A DNA stretch of 64,000 bases, taken from positions 124,001 to 188,000 of the forward strand of contig JAITMD010000008.1 of assembly GCA_031277535.1 (NCBI GenBank), given 5' to 3'. Shown piece after piece: positions 1 to 9,309 of this stretch (the stretch's first letter is position 1; each line of letters starts with the position of its first letter). Under the pieces are notes generated by a model. That model searched no databases. It was not told the origin of the DNA and worked only from the letters and a program-made list of their open reading frames with translations. The stretch comes from Flavobacteriaceae bacterium (GTDB lineage Bacteria; Bacteroidota; Bacteroidia; Flavobacteriales; Flavobacteriaceae). The translations under genes and the position numbers were made by a program.

Positions 1-64
1 TATACCCAAATTTATTTTGACATACTGCAATAAAACAAAAACAACACTGTAACAATTAACGAAA

Positions 65-2302
65 CTAAAACCAAAAACCTACCCCAAACCAAGTAAATCT
101 CTCCCCAGTTTCTGGTGAATATGTAAATTTCACTTCTATAGGTCCAATCATAGTCTGCATACCATAACCCAATGCATACCCAGAATATTTAACATTCCCA
201 AACCAGTCTGAGTTCTCAAAAATATTCTTACCAATATTACCATAGTTCGCTGCTATGTTAATATGATGTCTTTTAAAAATCTCATAATCAAACTGTATCT
301 TCCCTGTAATAAAAGAATCTCCTCCTAAACTAAGGAAATCATATCCAAAGAAAGGCATTACATTTTCCAATTCAGCAAATCCATATCCTCCTATAAAGTA
401 GTTCATCCCAAAAGCAGACTCACCCCCAATGACAGAACCAACCTGTGATTTCAAATCAATTGATAGTTTATTTGTAATTCGTGCAGCATACCCTATTTGC
501 CCCAACACAGTAGAGTAATTTGTAAAATTACCTAAGAAATCACTTGAATAGAAGTAGTTTTTAAACTCTCCCTTAAATAGAAAACCTTTTCTTGGAAAAT
601 ATTTATTATCATAAGTATCAATTGTCAAATTAGCAAAAGCTCCTAAATAATTATTCTTTTCAAAGTACACATCTTTTCCATCTTGAGATATTGTTGTACT
701 CTTAATATTCAAATAACGGTGCTCCATCCCTATTCCAAGTAAATACTTTTGCTTGTAGAACGTTTGCAATTGAAAACGGTTAATCAAATCACTATAGTCC
801 ACATTAAACTTAGATGGTGCATTTCTAAACTCTGGTAGTAGATCCCTAAAATTCTCTTCCAAAATACGAAAAGGCAATGAACTACCAAATTGAGAATACT
901 TAGAACTAATTCCTACACTCCAATAAAACCCGTTATCAACAAAATAATTAAAATTATAACGCAAATTATCTCCTAATCCCATATCCAAAGATGCGACATC
1001 ACTCTTTAATAGGAAATTGCGTTGTGTAATATTAACCAATGCTGCTGATTTCATTAAACCATCATAATGCAAACCTAATTTCAAATAGCGCTTAACTGGA
1101 TTCTCTACCAAATCCAAAATAAAGTTATCTCTTGTACCATCCTTATCAAAGCGATACGAGATTGCACTGAAGTTCTCTGTTGCATTCAACTGATTAATCC
1201 CTTCACTCAATTGATCCAAGCTAATCTTTGTATTAGGCTTAAACCCTAATTTACCATGAATATAACGGTTTGTAAAAGTCGTCAATCCACTAACTGTAAT
1301 ATCATTAACAAATATTGAATCCTTAAACTTAGGAACATACTGTTCTTTCAGTATATTCTTATTCCCTCCTATCAATTTTAATTGTTCCAATCTGCTTGCA
1401 GCTGCTGTAGCTCCTCTCTCAATAATTGCCTTTCCTTCATCAAAAGACACTACTGTATACCCTACAATATCTGGCTTAACATAGATATCTGTTGCAGGAA
1501 TCTTATCGCGCATTTGACGAATAGTAGAATAGTTCGAAATCTGTAGCAACAAATCATTTGCTCCTTGAATTTCATCAATTGTTTTCAAACCATCTTGTAC
1601 ATCTACCCCAATGATAATATCTGCTCCCATTTTTCGAAGTTCTTCAATAGGATAATTATTAACGATACCTCCATCTACCAAATATTTCCCATCTATATTT
1701 ACAGGGGCAAACAACGATGGAAAAGCTCCACTGGCTAATATTGCCTGTGGCAAATATCCTTTATCTAATATTACTGCCTCTCCCGTTTCTACGTTTGTGG
1801 AAATACACAAAAATGGAATATTCAAATCTTTAAAATCTCTTACATGTCGAACATGAGCCAACAACTTATTCATCAAGTTGTAGTTAAACATCCCTCGAGA
1901 TAAAGCTTTAGGCAGTCCTAACTTAAAATTATCAAACGGTAATGACAAAGCATATATTTCATCATTAGTCTTTTCATAAAACGATTTAGAAATACGAGGA
2001 ATATAATCTTTTATTAATGCAGAAGCATCAATACTATTAAAAATAGAGTCTAATTCAGTAGCTGTATATCCAGAGGCATAAAGCCCACCTACAATGGCTC
2101 CCATACTGGTACCCACCACATAGTCGACCTTCACACCTTCTTGCTCCAAAACTTTCAAAACACCAATGTGTGCCAATCCCTTAGCCCCACCTCCACTCAT
2201 TACCAAACCTACTTTCGGTCTTGGCTTTTCTTGCTTTTCCTGTCCAAAACTTGTTAACACACAAGATAATACAGCAATCGTGATATACAAAAATCGACTC
2301 AT
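65..2302 (-). CDS. Patatin-like phospholipase fused to an outer-membrane beta-barrel
   Basis: A secreted serine esterase/lipase of the patatin (RssA/PlpD-like) family fused to a BamA-like barrel, expected in the outer membrane. A signal peptide covers residues 1-21 (ends SFGQ). The patatin domain (about 30-310) has the oxyanion loop GGGAKG (37-42), the nucleophile elbow GTSMG (Ser66) and the DGG motif (Asp210), so the Ser-Asp dyad is intact. A POTRA-like segment follows near 325-400, then a beta-rich C-terminal half ending in an aromatic residue, as barrels do. The 745-residue length fits this fusion class. It starts 17 nt after the uvrC stop on the same strand, so the two may share a transcript. 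The natural lipid substrate cannot be told from sequence. Confidence 0.9.
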   Translation of the reverse strand: MSRFLYITIAVLSCVLTSFGQEKQEKPRPKVGLVMSGGGAKGLAHIGVLKVLEQEGVKVDYVVGTSMGAIVGGLYASGYTATELDSIFNSIDASALIKDYIPRISKSFYEKTNDEIYALSLPFDNFKLGLPKALSRGMFNYNLMNKLLAHVRHVRDFKDLNIPFLCISTNVETGEAVILDKGYLPQAILASGAFPSLFAPVNIDGKYLVDGGIVNNYPIEELRKMGADIIIGVDVQDGLKTIDEIQGANDLLLQISNYSTIRQMRDKIPATDIYVKPDIVGYTVVSFDEGKAIIERGATAAASRLEQLKLIGGNKNILKEQYVPKFKDSIFVNDITVSGLTTFTNRYIHGKLGFKPNTKISLDQLSEGINQLNATENFSAISYRFDKDGTRDNFILDLVENPVKRYLKLGLHYDGLMKSAALVNITQRNFLLKSDVASLDMGLGDNLRYNFNYFVDNGFYWSVGISSKYSQFGSSLPFRILEENFRDLLPEFRNAPSKFNVDYSDLINRFQLQTFYKQKYLLGIGMEHRYLNIKSTTISQDGKDVYFEKNNYLGAFANLTIDTYDNKYFPRKGFLFKGEFKNYFYSSDFLGNFTNYSTVLGQIGYAARITNKLSIDLKSQVGSVIGGESAFGMNYFIGGYGFAELENVMPFFGYDFLSLGGDSFITGKIQFDYEIFKRHHINIAANYGNIGKNIFENSDWFGNVKYSGYALGYGMQTMIGPIEVKFTYSPETGERFTWFGVGFWF

Positions 2303-2319
2303 TAATTCCTAATTTTCCT

Positions 2320-4116
2320 CTAATTTACTTTAAATTTTTCAAATACAATAGTCCCTTTTGACTTACCTATCACTTGAATTAAATCTTCTAATGAAGCTTC
2401 TTTTATCCGCTTCACTGATTTAAAATGATTAAACAATGTTGTTTTGGTCTTATCTCCAATTCCTAAAATGTCATCCAACTCACTTGTTATTGCATTCTTA
2501 CTTCTTTGGTCTCTATGGAAATTCAATCCAAAGCGGTGTGCTTCATCTCTTAAGTGAATAATCACCTTCATCGTCTCTGATCGTTTATCTAAATACAACG
2601 GAAAACTATCCCCTGGATAAAAGATTTCTTCCAATCGCTCTGCTAAGCTTATAATAGGTACTTTCCCTCGAATTCCTAATGCTTCCAAACTCTTTAATGC
2701 TACTCCCAACTGTCCTTTTCCACCATCTATCACAATTAAGTCTGGCAATTTTTGTCCTTCTTCTAACACTCTTTTATACCTTCTATAAACAATTTCCTCC
2801 ATTGTATCATAATCATTAGGCCCCACTACTGTTTTTACATTAAAGTGGCGGTAATCTTTCTTACTTGGTTTTCCATCTTTAAATACAACACAGGCTGACA
2901 CAGGATTTGTACCGTGAATATTGGAGTTATCAAAACATTCTATATGACGTGGCTCATTGTGCAAACGCAAATCCTTTTTCATTTGTTGCATGATTCGATT
3001 AACATGTCTATCTGGATCTACAATCTTCATTTGCTTCATCAAGTCCATTCTAAAAAACTTAGCATTGCGCTCAGACAAATCCAACAATTGCTTTTTGTCC
3101 CCCATCTTAGGTATGGTAAGGCGTAAATCATCTCCCAATTCTACTTCAAAAGGCACAATAATCTCTTTGGCTGTTAAACTAAATCGTTCACGCAATTCCA
3201 CAATTGCCAATTCCAATAGTTCTTTGTCCCCTTCATCCAACTTCTTTTTCAATTCTAAAGTATGTGATCGAATAATAGCACCGTGCGACATCTGTAAAAA
3301 GTTGACATACGCAGCACTCTCATCAGACAAAATAGTAAACACATCTACATTTGTAATTTTAGGGTTTACTACTGTTGATTTTGCCTGATAGTTTTCCAAC
3401 AAATCAACCTTTTCTTTTATCTTCTGTGCTTCTTCAAACTTCATATCAGAAGCCAATTCCATCATATATTGCTTAAACTCCTTTAGACTTTCTCTAAAGT
3501 TTCCTTTCAATATATCTCGAATAGCCAATATCTTTTTCTCGTATTGTTCATCGCTTTCTCTTCCCTCACAAGGTCCTGCACAATTGCCAATGTGGTATTC
3601 CAAACACACCTTATACTTTTCACTTCGAATATTGCCCATAGACAAGTCCAACGTACAAGTGCGCAAAGGATATAGCTCTTTTATCAACTCCAACAAGGTT
3701 TGCACCGTTTTTATATTAGTATATGGTCCAAAGTACTCCGATCCATCCTTAACCATACGTCGCGTAGAGAAAACTCTTGGAAATGGCTCTCTTTTAATAC
3801 ATATCCAAGGATAACTTTTATCGTCTTTCAACAATACATTATAACGAGGTTGCAACTGCTTTATCAGGTTGTTTTCCAACAACAAAGCATCTGTTTCTGT
3901 AGGCACCACAATATGCTTAATCGTTACAATCTTTTTGACCAAAACATTAGTCTTTGCATTATCATGCACCTTATTAAAATAAGAACTAACCCTCTTCTTT
4001 AAATTCTTTGCTTTCCCTACATACAATATCTTATCATCTTTATCAAAATATTGATAAACACCTGGTTGGTCAGGAAGTACTTGTATTTGAACTGTTAAAT
4101 TGGGATGAATTGTCAT
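2320..4116 (-). CDS. uvrC: Excinuclease ABC subunit C (UvrC)
   Basis: Nuclease subunit of UvrABC nucleotide excision repair; it makes both incisions around a lesion. The N-terminal GIY-YIG domain is clear (GVYQY at 19-23, LYVGKAKNL from 31). A UVR helical segment that contacts UvrB lies near 205-245. The RNase H-like 5' incision domain follows, with the aspartate in CFDNSN, and tandem helix-hairpin-helix motifs are at the C-terminus (LDDILGIGDKT). At 598 residues it has normal family length. The first methionine gives a normal N-terminus. It is the upstream gene of a two-gene set with the patatin-barrel gene. Nothing appears missing. Confidence 0.97.
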   Translation of the reverse strand: MTIHPNLTVQIQVLPDQPGVYQYFDKDDKILYVGKAKNLKKRVSSYFNKVHDNAKTNVLVKKIVTIKHIVVPTETDALLLENNLIKQLQPRYNVLLKDDKSYPWICIKREPFPRVFSTRRMVKDGSEYFGPYTNIKTVQTLLELIKELYPLRTCTLDLSMGNIRSEKYKVCLEYHIGNCAGPCEGRESDEQYEKKILAIRDILKGNFRESLKEFKQYMMELASDMKFEEAQKIKEKVDLLENYQAKSTVVNPKITNVDVFTILSDESAAYVNFLQMSHGAIIRSHTLELKKKLDEGDKELLELAIVELRERFSLTAKEIIVPFEVELGDDLRLTIPKMGDKKQLLDLSERNAKFFRMDLMKQMKIVDPDRHVNRIMQQMKKDLRLHNEPRHIECFDNSNIHGTNPVSACVVFKDGKPSKKDYRHFNVKTVVGPNDYDTMEEIVYRRYKRVLEEGQKLPDLIVIDGGKGQLGVALKSLEALGIRGKVPIISLAERLEEIFYPGDSFPLYLDKRSETMKVIIHLRDEAHRFGLNFHRDQRSKNAITSELDDILGIGDKTKTTLFNHFKSVKRIKEASLEDLIQVIGKSKGTIVFEKFKVN

Positions 4117-4291
4117 AACATATAAATTGTATTACAAAAATACAGCTTTAACAGTTCAAACAAAAAATTCTATATTTAAACAATGCCTATAACATCCCTC
4201 ACACCTACCGACCTTAGTTTTAACGTCTTTATGCAATCTAATTTTTAAATAATAAAAATTAGATAACTTTATATTATTCAATAATCAAGCT

Positions 4292-5221
4292 ATGAAAAAC
4301 ACATTTATTTATTCTTTTTACTTGATTCTATTTACTACTGTAAGTTTTGGTCAAAACGGTAATTCAAGATTAATCATACAGAAAAGCAACCTTGTTATAG
4401 AAACAAAAGACTATGAAAAAAAACAAGAACTAATCAACGATTGCACCACAAAACACACCATAAAGGTGAATACAATTAATCAAGTACTTAAAAACAAAAT
4501 AGGAAAGGTACCTCAATCTCTATCTGCAAAAATAGTTGTTTTCAACATGGACTACTTTGGCGATGGTTGCGACGATTTCGGATTAAAACCTCCTTATAAT
4601 TTAAATGATTCTTATAGTCTTTTATTCCTTCACAAGGATAAAGAAGGGTACCGTCTAATCAAAGAATACACACTATTAGATGAAGAGTTACTAAACATTC
4701 ACAAAAAACAAATAGAAGAATATACTGTAATAGAAAAGCTTAACAACCCCATAGAACGCTTTAATAAAACTTTGGACTGGTTCATCAACTTTGGACTTGA
4801 ACCAGACCCCGTTTTTATTACATATTACACCCACCAAGGTTATATTAAAGAAGGACATATTCCTTATACAGATGCTCAATACAAAAAAGCTTTCAGCCTA
4901 TTCGACGGTACACAAGAAGACTATACAGAACCTCTTTCTTTCATAAGAGAGAAATACTATAACGAACTGAAAGAAAGTCATCTTACGCAAATGCAGCTAA
5001 TCATTGATAAGAAACAAAAAAGTTTTACTGACTACTACAATTTTGGAAGAATGGTAACTTTTATAACTAATGACTTTAATAATGATTATGATAGCAAGGA
5101 TAGCACTCTGATCTATTCTTTGACAGAAAACAAAGAAACTGAAGAGGAAAAATTGAAGATAATGAAACGTCTCTTTGAAATAGTATCAAGTTGGGAACCA
5201 AATACTAATACGCAAGAATAA
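4292..5221 (+). CDS. Secreted protein of unknown function
   Basis: I do not recognise this 309-residue protein. Residues 1-21 form a signal peptide (hydrophobic core, then SFGQ), a common Bacteroidota signal peptidase I site, so it is probably periplasmic or exported. The mature part is hydrophilic, rich in Lys, Glu, Asn and Tyr, with two cysteines near residues 50 and 91 that could form a disulfide. No repeat, membrane helix or known catalytic motif was seen. It is a single-gene unit: uvrC diverges from it upstream and a perfect inverted repeat follows its stop. The start is the first ATG before the signal peptide. Confidence 0.75.
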   Translation: MKNTFIYSFYLILFTTVSFGQNGNSRLIIQKSNLVIETKDYEKKQELINDCTTKHTIKVNTINQVLKNKIGKVPQSLSAKIVVFNMDYFGDGCDDFGLKPPYNLNDSYSLLFLHKDKEGYRLIKEYTLLDEELLNIHKKQIEEYTVIEKLNNPIERFNKTLDWFINFGLEPDPVFITYYTHQGYIKEGHIPYTDAQYKKAFSLFDGTQEDYTEPLSFIREKYYNELKESHLTQMQLIIDKKQKSFTDYYNFGRMVTFITNDFNNDYDSKDSTLIYSLTENKETEEEKLKIMKRLFEIVSSWEPNTNTQE

Positions 5222-5222
5222 A

Positions 5223-5261
5223 TAAGTCATTGCATGGAGTATAAATCCATGCAATGACTTA
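5223..5261. terminator. Perfect inverted repeat between convergent genes
   Basis: A 16-bp perfect inverted repeat (5223-5238 and 5246-5261, 7-nt loop) begins just after the stop codon at 5221 and lies before the 3' end of the phosphatase gene at 5285. There is no clear T-tract on either strand, so it is only a plausible bidirectional terminator or mRNA-stabilising hairpin. Confidence 0.5.
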
Positions 5262-5284
5262 CATAATAAACCTAATTGTGCAAT

Positions 5285-7027
5285 CTATATCACTATAGTC
5301 TTTTTAGTTTGTACAGCATAAGTAGCACTAAATACTGTATCTACAAATCTCCATTCTGCCTTTGCGCCAGCCGAACTATAATCTACATACAGATATCCTC
5401 TGTCTGATAAGTTGACGTAATCCAATTCATCAATCAATAAAGGCATTACTTGTTCCAACTGTCTTGCTTGTGTCATATCATTAGACAATCCCAAATAAGT
5501 TTCCATACCAGGAGAACTGATTGAGCTTGTTGCCAATTCGTACCCTACTATATCTCCTGTTTGTGTTTTCATCTGACTATACCACGCATTGTGTGTATCT
5601 CCTGCCAACGTCATCACTTTCTTTCCTTTACACAAACTATACAATTTTTCTCTTTCAACAGCATATCCATCCCATGCATCCAAATTATAAGGCAATACTG
5701 TAGTAACTCTTGCTTTTTCTGCCTCTGTTAATGTAGGATCTCCCTTTATCATTCTTGTTTTAATAACAACTAATTCTCCTATAACTTTTTGTAAAGCTCC
5801 TAATGATGCTGCAGATGCACTACCTGTCTTTTCAATTTCAGCCATTATTGTATTAACAATCATTAAAAACTCTGCTGGAACCAACATTTTAGCCATTAGC
5901 ACTTGTTGTCCCAACACTTGCCAAGAGGCTTTACTACTATTCATTTGTCCTGCCAACCAGCCCAACTGTTCCTGCCCCATAAGTTGGCGATTAGGATTCA
6001 TATAAGCTTGCATAAAGCCATTCGCATCAAATCCGTTTGCGTTTGTATAATCCTTGTAATTCAATTGTTTATCTCTGGCAATTACTCTGGTATCCAACAT
6101 GTGAAGAGATAAAATATTTCCAAAATCAAAACTTCTATAGATACGAGTATCCTTTCCTGTTTTTAGAGGAATAAACTCACTATATGCTTGTAATGCAGCC
6201 CTTTTTCTTGCTTCAAAACTACCCTCTGTTTCCGGTTGATGATTTTCTGCACCATCTTTGTATGTATCATTAGCTATTTCATGATCATCCCATACACAGA
6301 TAAAAGGCTTTTTTTGATGTGCCAACTGAAGGTTGACATCACTTCTATATTGTCTATAACGCTCTCTATAATCTTCTAAAGAAATAATCTCTCTGTTTGG
6401 TTTATGTGCGCGATTAAACGCTGCTGTACTGGCATTAGTTCCATATTGCCCTGGTGCGTACTCATAAATATAATCACCCAAATGAAGAATAACATCTGCA
6501 TCAGATTTAGCCATAGCAGCATATACATTAAACAATCCCGCAGGATAATTTGAACAAGACGCTACAGCTAATTTCACATTTGATACATTATCCGTAAATG
6601 CAGGTAACGTAATTGTTTCTCCTATCACAGAAGTATCTTTCAAACTATTGTTGAAAAATCTATAATAAAACTTACTATTAGAAGATAATCCTTGTACCTC
6701 TACTGCAAGTGTATTATCTGAAGCAGCATTTATTGTAGCTTTTCCTTGTCTGATCACTTCTTTAAACGCAATATCTTTTGCAACTTGCCAAGTTATTTCT
6801 ACAGCTGCTTTAGCATAACGTGTCCAAATGATAATACTTGAAGCTGTTGGGTCAAAACTCGCAACGCCATAATCAAAGTTTCTAATGACCAACCCATCTA
6901 AATTTTCTTGAGTAGAATTATCATCATCGTTAGAACAACTAACGATTACTGGAGCTAAAAAAATGCTTCCTGAAGCTAATAAAGAAGAACGCAAGAAGTT
7001 TCTTCTATTTAATTGTGGTTGTTTCAT
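5285..7027 (-). CDS. phoD: PhoD-type alkaline phosphatase/phosphodiesterase, Tat-exported lipoprotein
   Basis: A metallophosphoesterase of the PhoD family (PhoD N-terminal domain, then catalytic domain), cleaving phosphate mono- or diesters outside the cytoplasm. The N-terminus has a twin-arginine motif (NRRNFLRSS), a hydrophobic stretch and a lipobox-like VSC followed by acidic residues, which suggests folded export and lipid anchoring. Metal and active-site motifs are ASCSN, HLGDYIYE, WDDHEIAND and AGDTHNAWY. I place the start at 7027 so that the Tat motif is close to the N-terminus; ATG codons at 7033 and 7057 are alternatives. Length is about 580 residues, normal for the family. It is transcribed alone; the 7028-7194 gap upstream holds no other gene. 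Phosphate regulation is likely for the family, but no site is visible. Confidence 0.9.
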   Translation of the reverse strand: MKQPQLNRRNFLRSSLLASGSIFLAPVIVSCSNDDDNSTQENLDGLVIRNFDYGVASFDPTASSIIIWTRYAKAAVEITWQVAKDIAFKEVIRQGKATINAASDNTLAVEVQGLSSNSKFYYRFFNNSLKDTSVIGETITLPAFTDNVSNVKLAVASCSNYPAGLFNVYAAMAKSDADVILHLGDYIYEYAPGQYGTNASTAAFNRAHKPNREIISLEDYRERYRQYRSDVNLQLAHQKKPFICVWDDHEIANDTYKDGAENHQPETEGSFEARKRAALQAYSEFIPLKTGKDTRIYRSFDFGNILSLHMLDTRVIARDKQLNYKDYTNANGFDANGFMQAYMNPNRQLMGQEQLGWLAGQMNSSKASWQVLGQQVLMAKMLVPAEFLMIVNTIMAEIEKTGSASAASLGALQKVIGELVVIKTRMIKGDPTLTEAEKARVTTVLPYNLDAWDGYAVEREKLYSLCKGKKVMTLAGDTHNAWYSQMKTQTGDIVGYELATSSISSPGMETYLGLSNDMTQARQLEQVMPLLIDELDYVNLSDRGYLYVDYSSAGAKAEWRFVDTVFSATYAVQTKKTIVI

Positions 7028-7194
7028 TTTCATTTTATGTTTATACAAAAAAAACACAGTAATATTATTAGAACATTACCGCCGTATTAATAAAACAAAA
7101 CTTGCAACCTATTGTATGTTAACAAATAAACCTAAACTTACTTTTACTATTTCCTCTTATTGCATTTCTATCATTCATCAAAAGTAAATAGTAT

Positions 7195-8409
7195 CTATCC
7201 ATTCTTTTTCTTCACTTTTCTGAGCACTATTTTACCAATCCCATTACTCTCATCTATACTTTCTTTAAATACATAATAATCATCTTCACCACTCTTTAAA
7301 GTTAGATACGCATAAATAGCTTTATCTTTAAAGTTAATATTTTTAATACCTACCTCTTTAAAATTATTTTTAAATTCTACATCAGCTTCTCCAACATAGG
7401 TAGATCCAGAATAAATATGTACCACAAAGTTATTTTTGTCCTTTCTTTCAATTATTGGATAATAAATAGAAACACCAAATCTATAAGGCTTTCCTTCAAA
7501 CTTCAAATCATCCATATAAAAATATGAATCATATGAATCTATATCAAAAATGGTTGAAACATCCTCTCCTTTCTTCATCTCTTTTACAGCAATATAACCA
7601 TAAGAATAGATAGAATAATCATTTGCTTTTTTTAGATTTTTGAACAATTGACTAATTACAAATTGTGTATAAACAACGTTTTCATGAATAGAAATAACAC
7701 TTATCTTAATACCAGGTAATCGATCATTTTTGTTATGTTCTAAAAAACTTTCATAACTCATCAATTCTTCATTTTCAAATTGAAATTTAGGTATTTCGTA
7801 CATTTTCTTACTTGTAAGAGGCACATCATAAGGCACCAGAGAATGAGATCCACTTGTTATTATGCCCCCTCTACTAAGAGTTTTATCATAAATAATAAAC
7901 TTCCCATTTAATATTCCAGGAGCAAACAATTCTCCATCTGAAAATAAAGAATCTCTTATTCCTATGTTCGTAAACTTCCTTAATTCGGATTCTGCGATAG
8001 ATGCATGAGGTTTTTTCTGAAATTCAACAACAAGCTCATCATATTTATCAACTATCACCCCATCTTTTTTTAAGTAATAAAAGGACTTGGGACTGTCATT
8101 AAAAGCCAATTTATCTACACTATAATTAATTTTTAATGGATATGAGGAGGTTTCCTTCTTAGCAAGTATAATATTATCTGTCACAATATTTATTTCTAAA
8201 TCTGATTTATTAGCCACTACGAATGATAACAAATTATTTATCCCCACAAGGCATCGATAGCAATCTTTACTGGATAAATAAATATTAAAATAAGTTGACT
8301 CAGATGATTTATTATATTTTTTTAAAAACTCCTTATCAGCTTTTTCAATATCTTGAGAGAAAGAAAAAGAGAAAGAAAATAAAAACAATAAAAGAAATAT
8401 TTTTTTCAT
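7195..8409 (-). CDS. Secreted protein of unknown function
   Basis: I do not recognise this protein. I use the ATG at 8409 because it begins a textbook signal peptide (MKKIFLLLF, ending SFSQ); the open frame upstream to 8463 adds 18 residues that would spoil it. The mature protein of about 385 residues is Lys/Ser/Tyr-rich with alternating beta-like segments. Two cysteines in a CYRC-like pair (near mature residue 30) could be a disulfide or redox pair. The C-terminus is basic (VKKKNG) and lacks a type IX sorting domain. Base composition is slightly more A+T-rich than neighbours. It is probably a single-gene unit and is followed downstream (same strand) by the phosphatase gene. Confidence 0.7.
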   Translation of the reverse strand: MKKIFLLLFLFSFSFSFSQDIEKADKEFLKKYNKSSESTYFNIYLSSKDCYRCLVGINNLLSFVVANKSDLEINIVTDNIILAKKETSSYPLKINYSVDKLAFNDSPKSFYYLKKDGVIVDKYDELVVEFQKKPHASIAESELRKFTNIGIRDSLFSDGELFAPGILNGKFIIYDKTLSRGGIITSGSHSLVPYDVPLTSKKMYEIPKFQFENEELMSYESFLEHNKNDRLPGIKISVISIHENVVYTQFVISQLFKNLKKANDYSIYSYGYIAVKEMKKGEDVSTIFDIDSYDSYFYMDDLKFEGKPYRFGVSIYYPIIERKDKNNFVVHIYSGSTYVGEADVEFKNNFKEVGIKNINFKDKAIYAYLTLKSGEDDYYVFKESIDESNGIGKIVLRKVKKKNG

Positions 8410-8804
8410 AAAAATTAAGTTAACAATTACATACCTAAAAACAATATTAATAAATAAAAACATATTTTTTAATATTAATTTGCATTTATATTAAAAACAA
8501 AAGCCATTAAGAATTCTTTCTCAAAAAGAAAAACCTAATACAGACTATTACATTTTTAGATACAGGCCTTAACTCATTGCTGTAATAATTATTCCTTTAC
8601 CACGATTTAGTCTAATCCATTAATTACTACATATATCAAGCAAATTGCAAATCCTCTCAATTCATATTGCAAAAAACAGTAAACTATCTTATTATGATTA
8701 ATCCTCCTCCTAATTCGTCACACTATTATTTTTTTAAATATTGTACACCTCTCTAAAGTCCTTATTTATTCTTCTGGCACCTCATTTCTACCTCTAACAA
8801 AAAA

Positions 8805-8900
8805 TACTTCAAGAATACCTCAACAATACTTCAACAATGGTTCAGCAAATAGCTTCTCTACTTGAGCATTCTTGGGGTATTCTTGAACAATCCTTGAAGG
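8805..8900. repeat. Array of 11-nt direct repeats followed by inverted copies
   Basis: Four contiguous 11-nt units start at 8805, 8816, 8827 and 8838, with consensus TACTTCAACAA (the last is TGGTTCAGCAA). Three contiguous 11-nt units of the opposite sense (ATTCTTGAACA-like) start at 8868, 8879 and 8890, with a degenerate 10-nt unit before them at 8858. An exact 11-bp inverted match joins 8809-8819 and 8876-8886. The period equals about one helical turn, and the RNA could fold into a long imperfect hairpin. The function is unknown. Confidence 0.7.
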
Positions 8901-9243
8901 AATTACGACAAACACTGATAGATACTGGGATTAAAAGGCGTTGCAAATGAAACTAAAAAACAAGGTAACAAAAAACAAAATCATGATAATCAATAAGTTA
9001 AATTAATCTATTGTCTTTTTTACAGGAGAAAAAACAAGAGACTTTTTCAAAAAATAAAGCAAAAGAGGCTTATTATATACCTCAAAAAGTAAAAAAAGGA
9101 TTCTTTCCATCACTAAAAGAAGCTTTAATAGGAAGAAAACAAGTCAAAAAAAGAAAAAAACACCTTTCCCTTTCATACATTGTATTGCTTGGGTACTTTT
9201 TAGCACTATACGTAAAACCAACCACAATTTGTAATTCAAAAAC

Positions 9244-9276
9244 AAAAAAGAGATGTAGCCTACAGCTACACCTCTT
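9244..9276 (-). terminator. Rho-independent terminator after the formyl-THF cyclo-ligase gene
   Basis: A 12-bp stem (9248-9259 with 9265-9276) has one A/C mismatch on the plus strand that becomes a G-U pair on the minus strand. Six T residues follow on the minus strand. It lies about 35 nt beyond the stop at 9310. Confidence 0.75.
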
Positions 9277-9309
9277 ATGTTATTACGTACTATTTGTTCG
9301 AATAAAAAA

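Larger units (their letters stand above)
8410..9309. other. Large gene-poor intergenic region
   Basis: About 850 bases of A+T-rich DNA between two minus-strand genes with no convincing gene. It holds the 11-nt repeat array at 8805-8900, a possible 37-codon plus-strand frame (ATG at 8837, stop at 8950), and a Lys-rich plus-strand frame from 9011 that has no ATG and runs through the terminator at 9244-9276. The lack of a solid gene and the repeat array suggest either a decayed locus or an unrecognised RNA or repeat element. Confidence 0.6.

Noticed and set aside
2914..4002. Plus-strand frames inside uvrC
   Set aside because: They are antisense shadows of a conserved gene, with no family features or separate signals.
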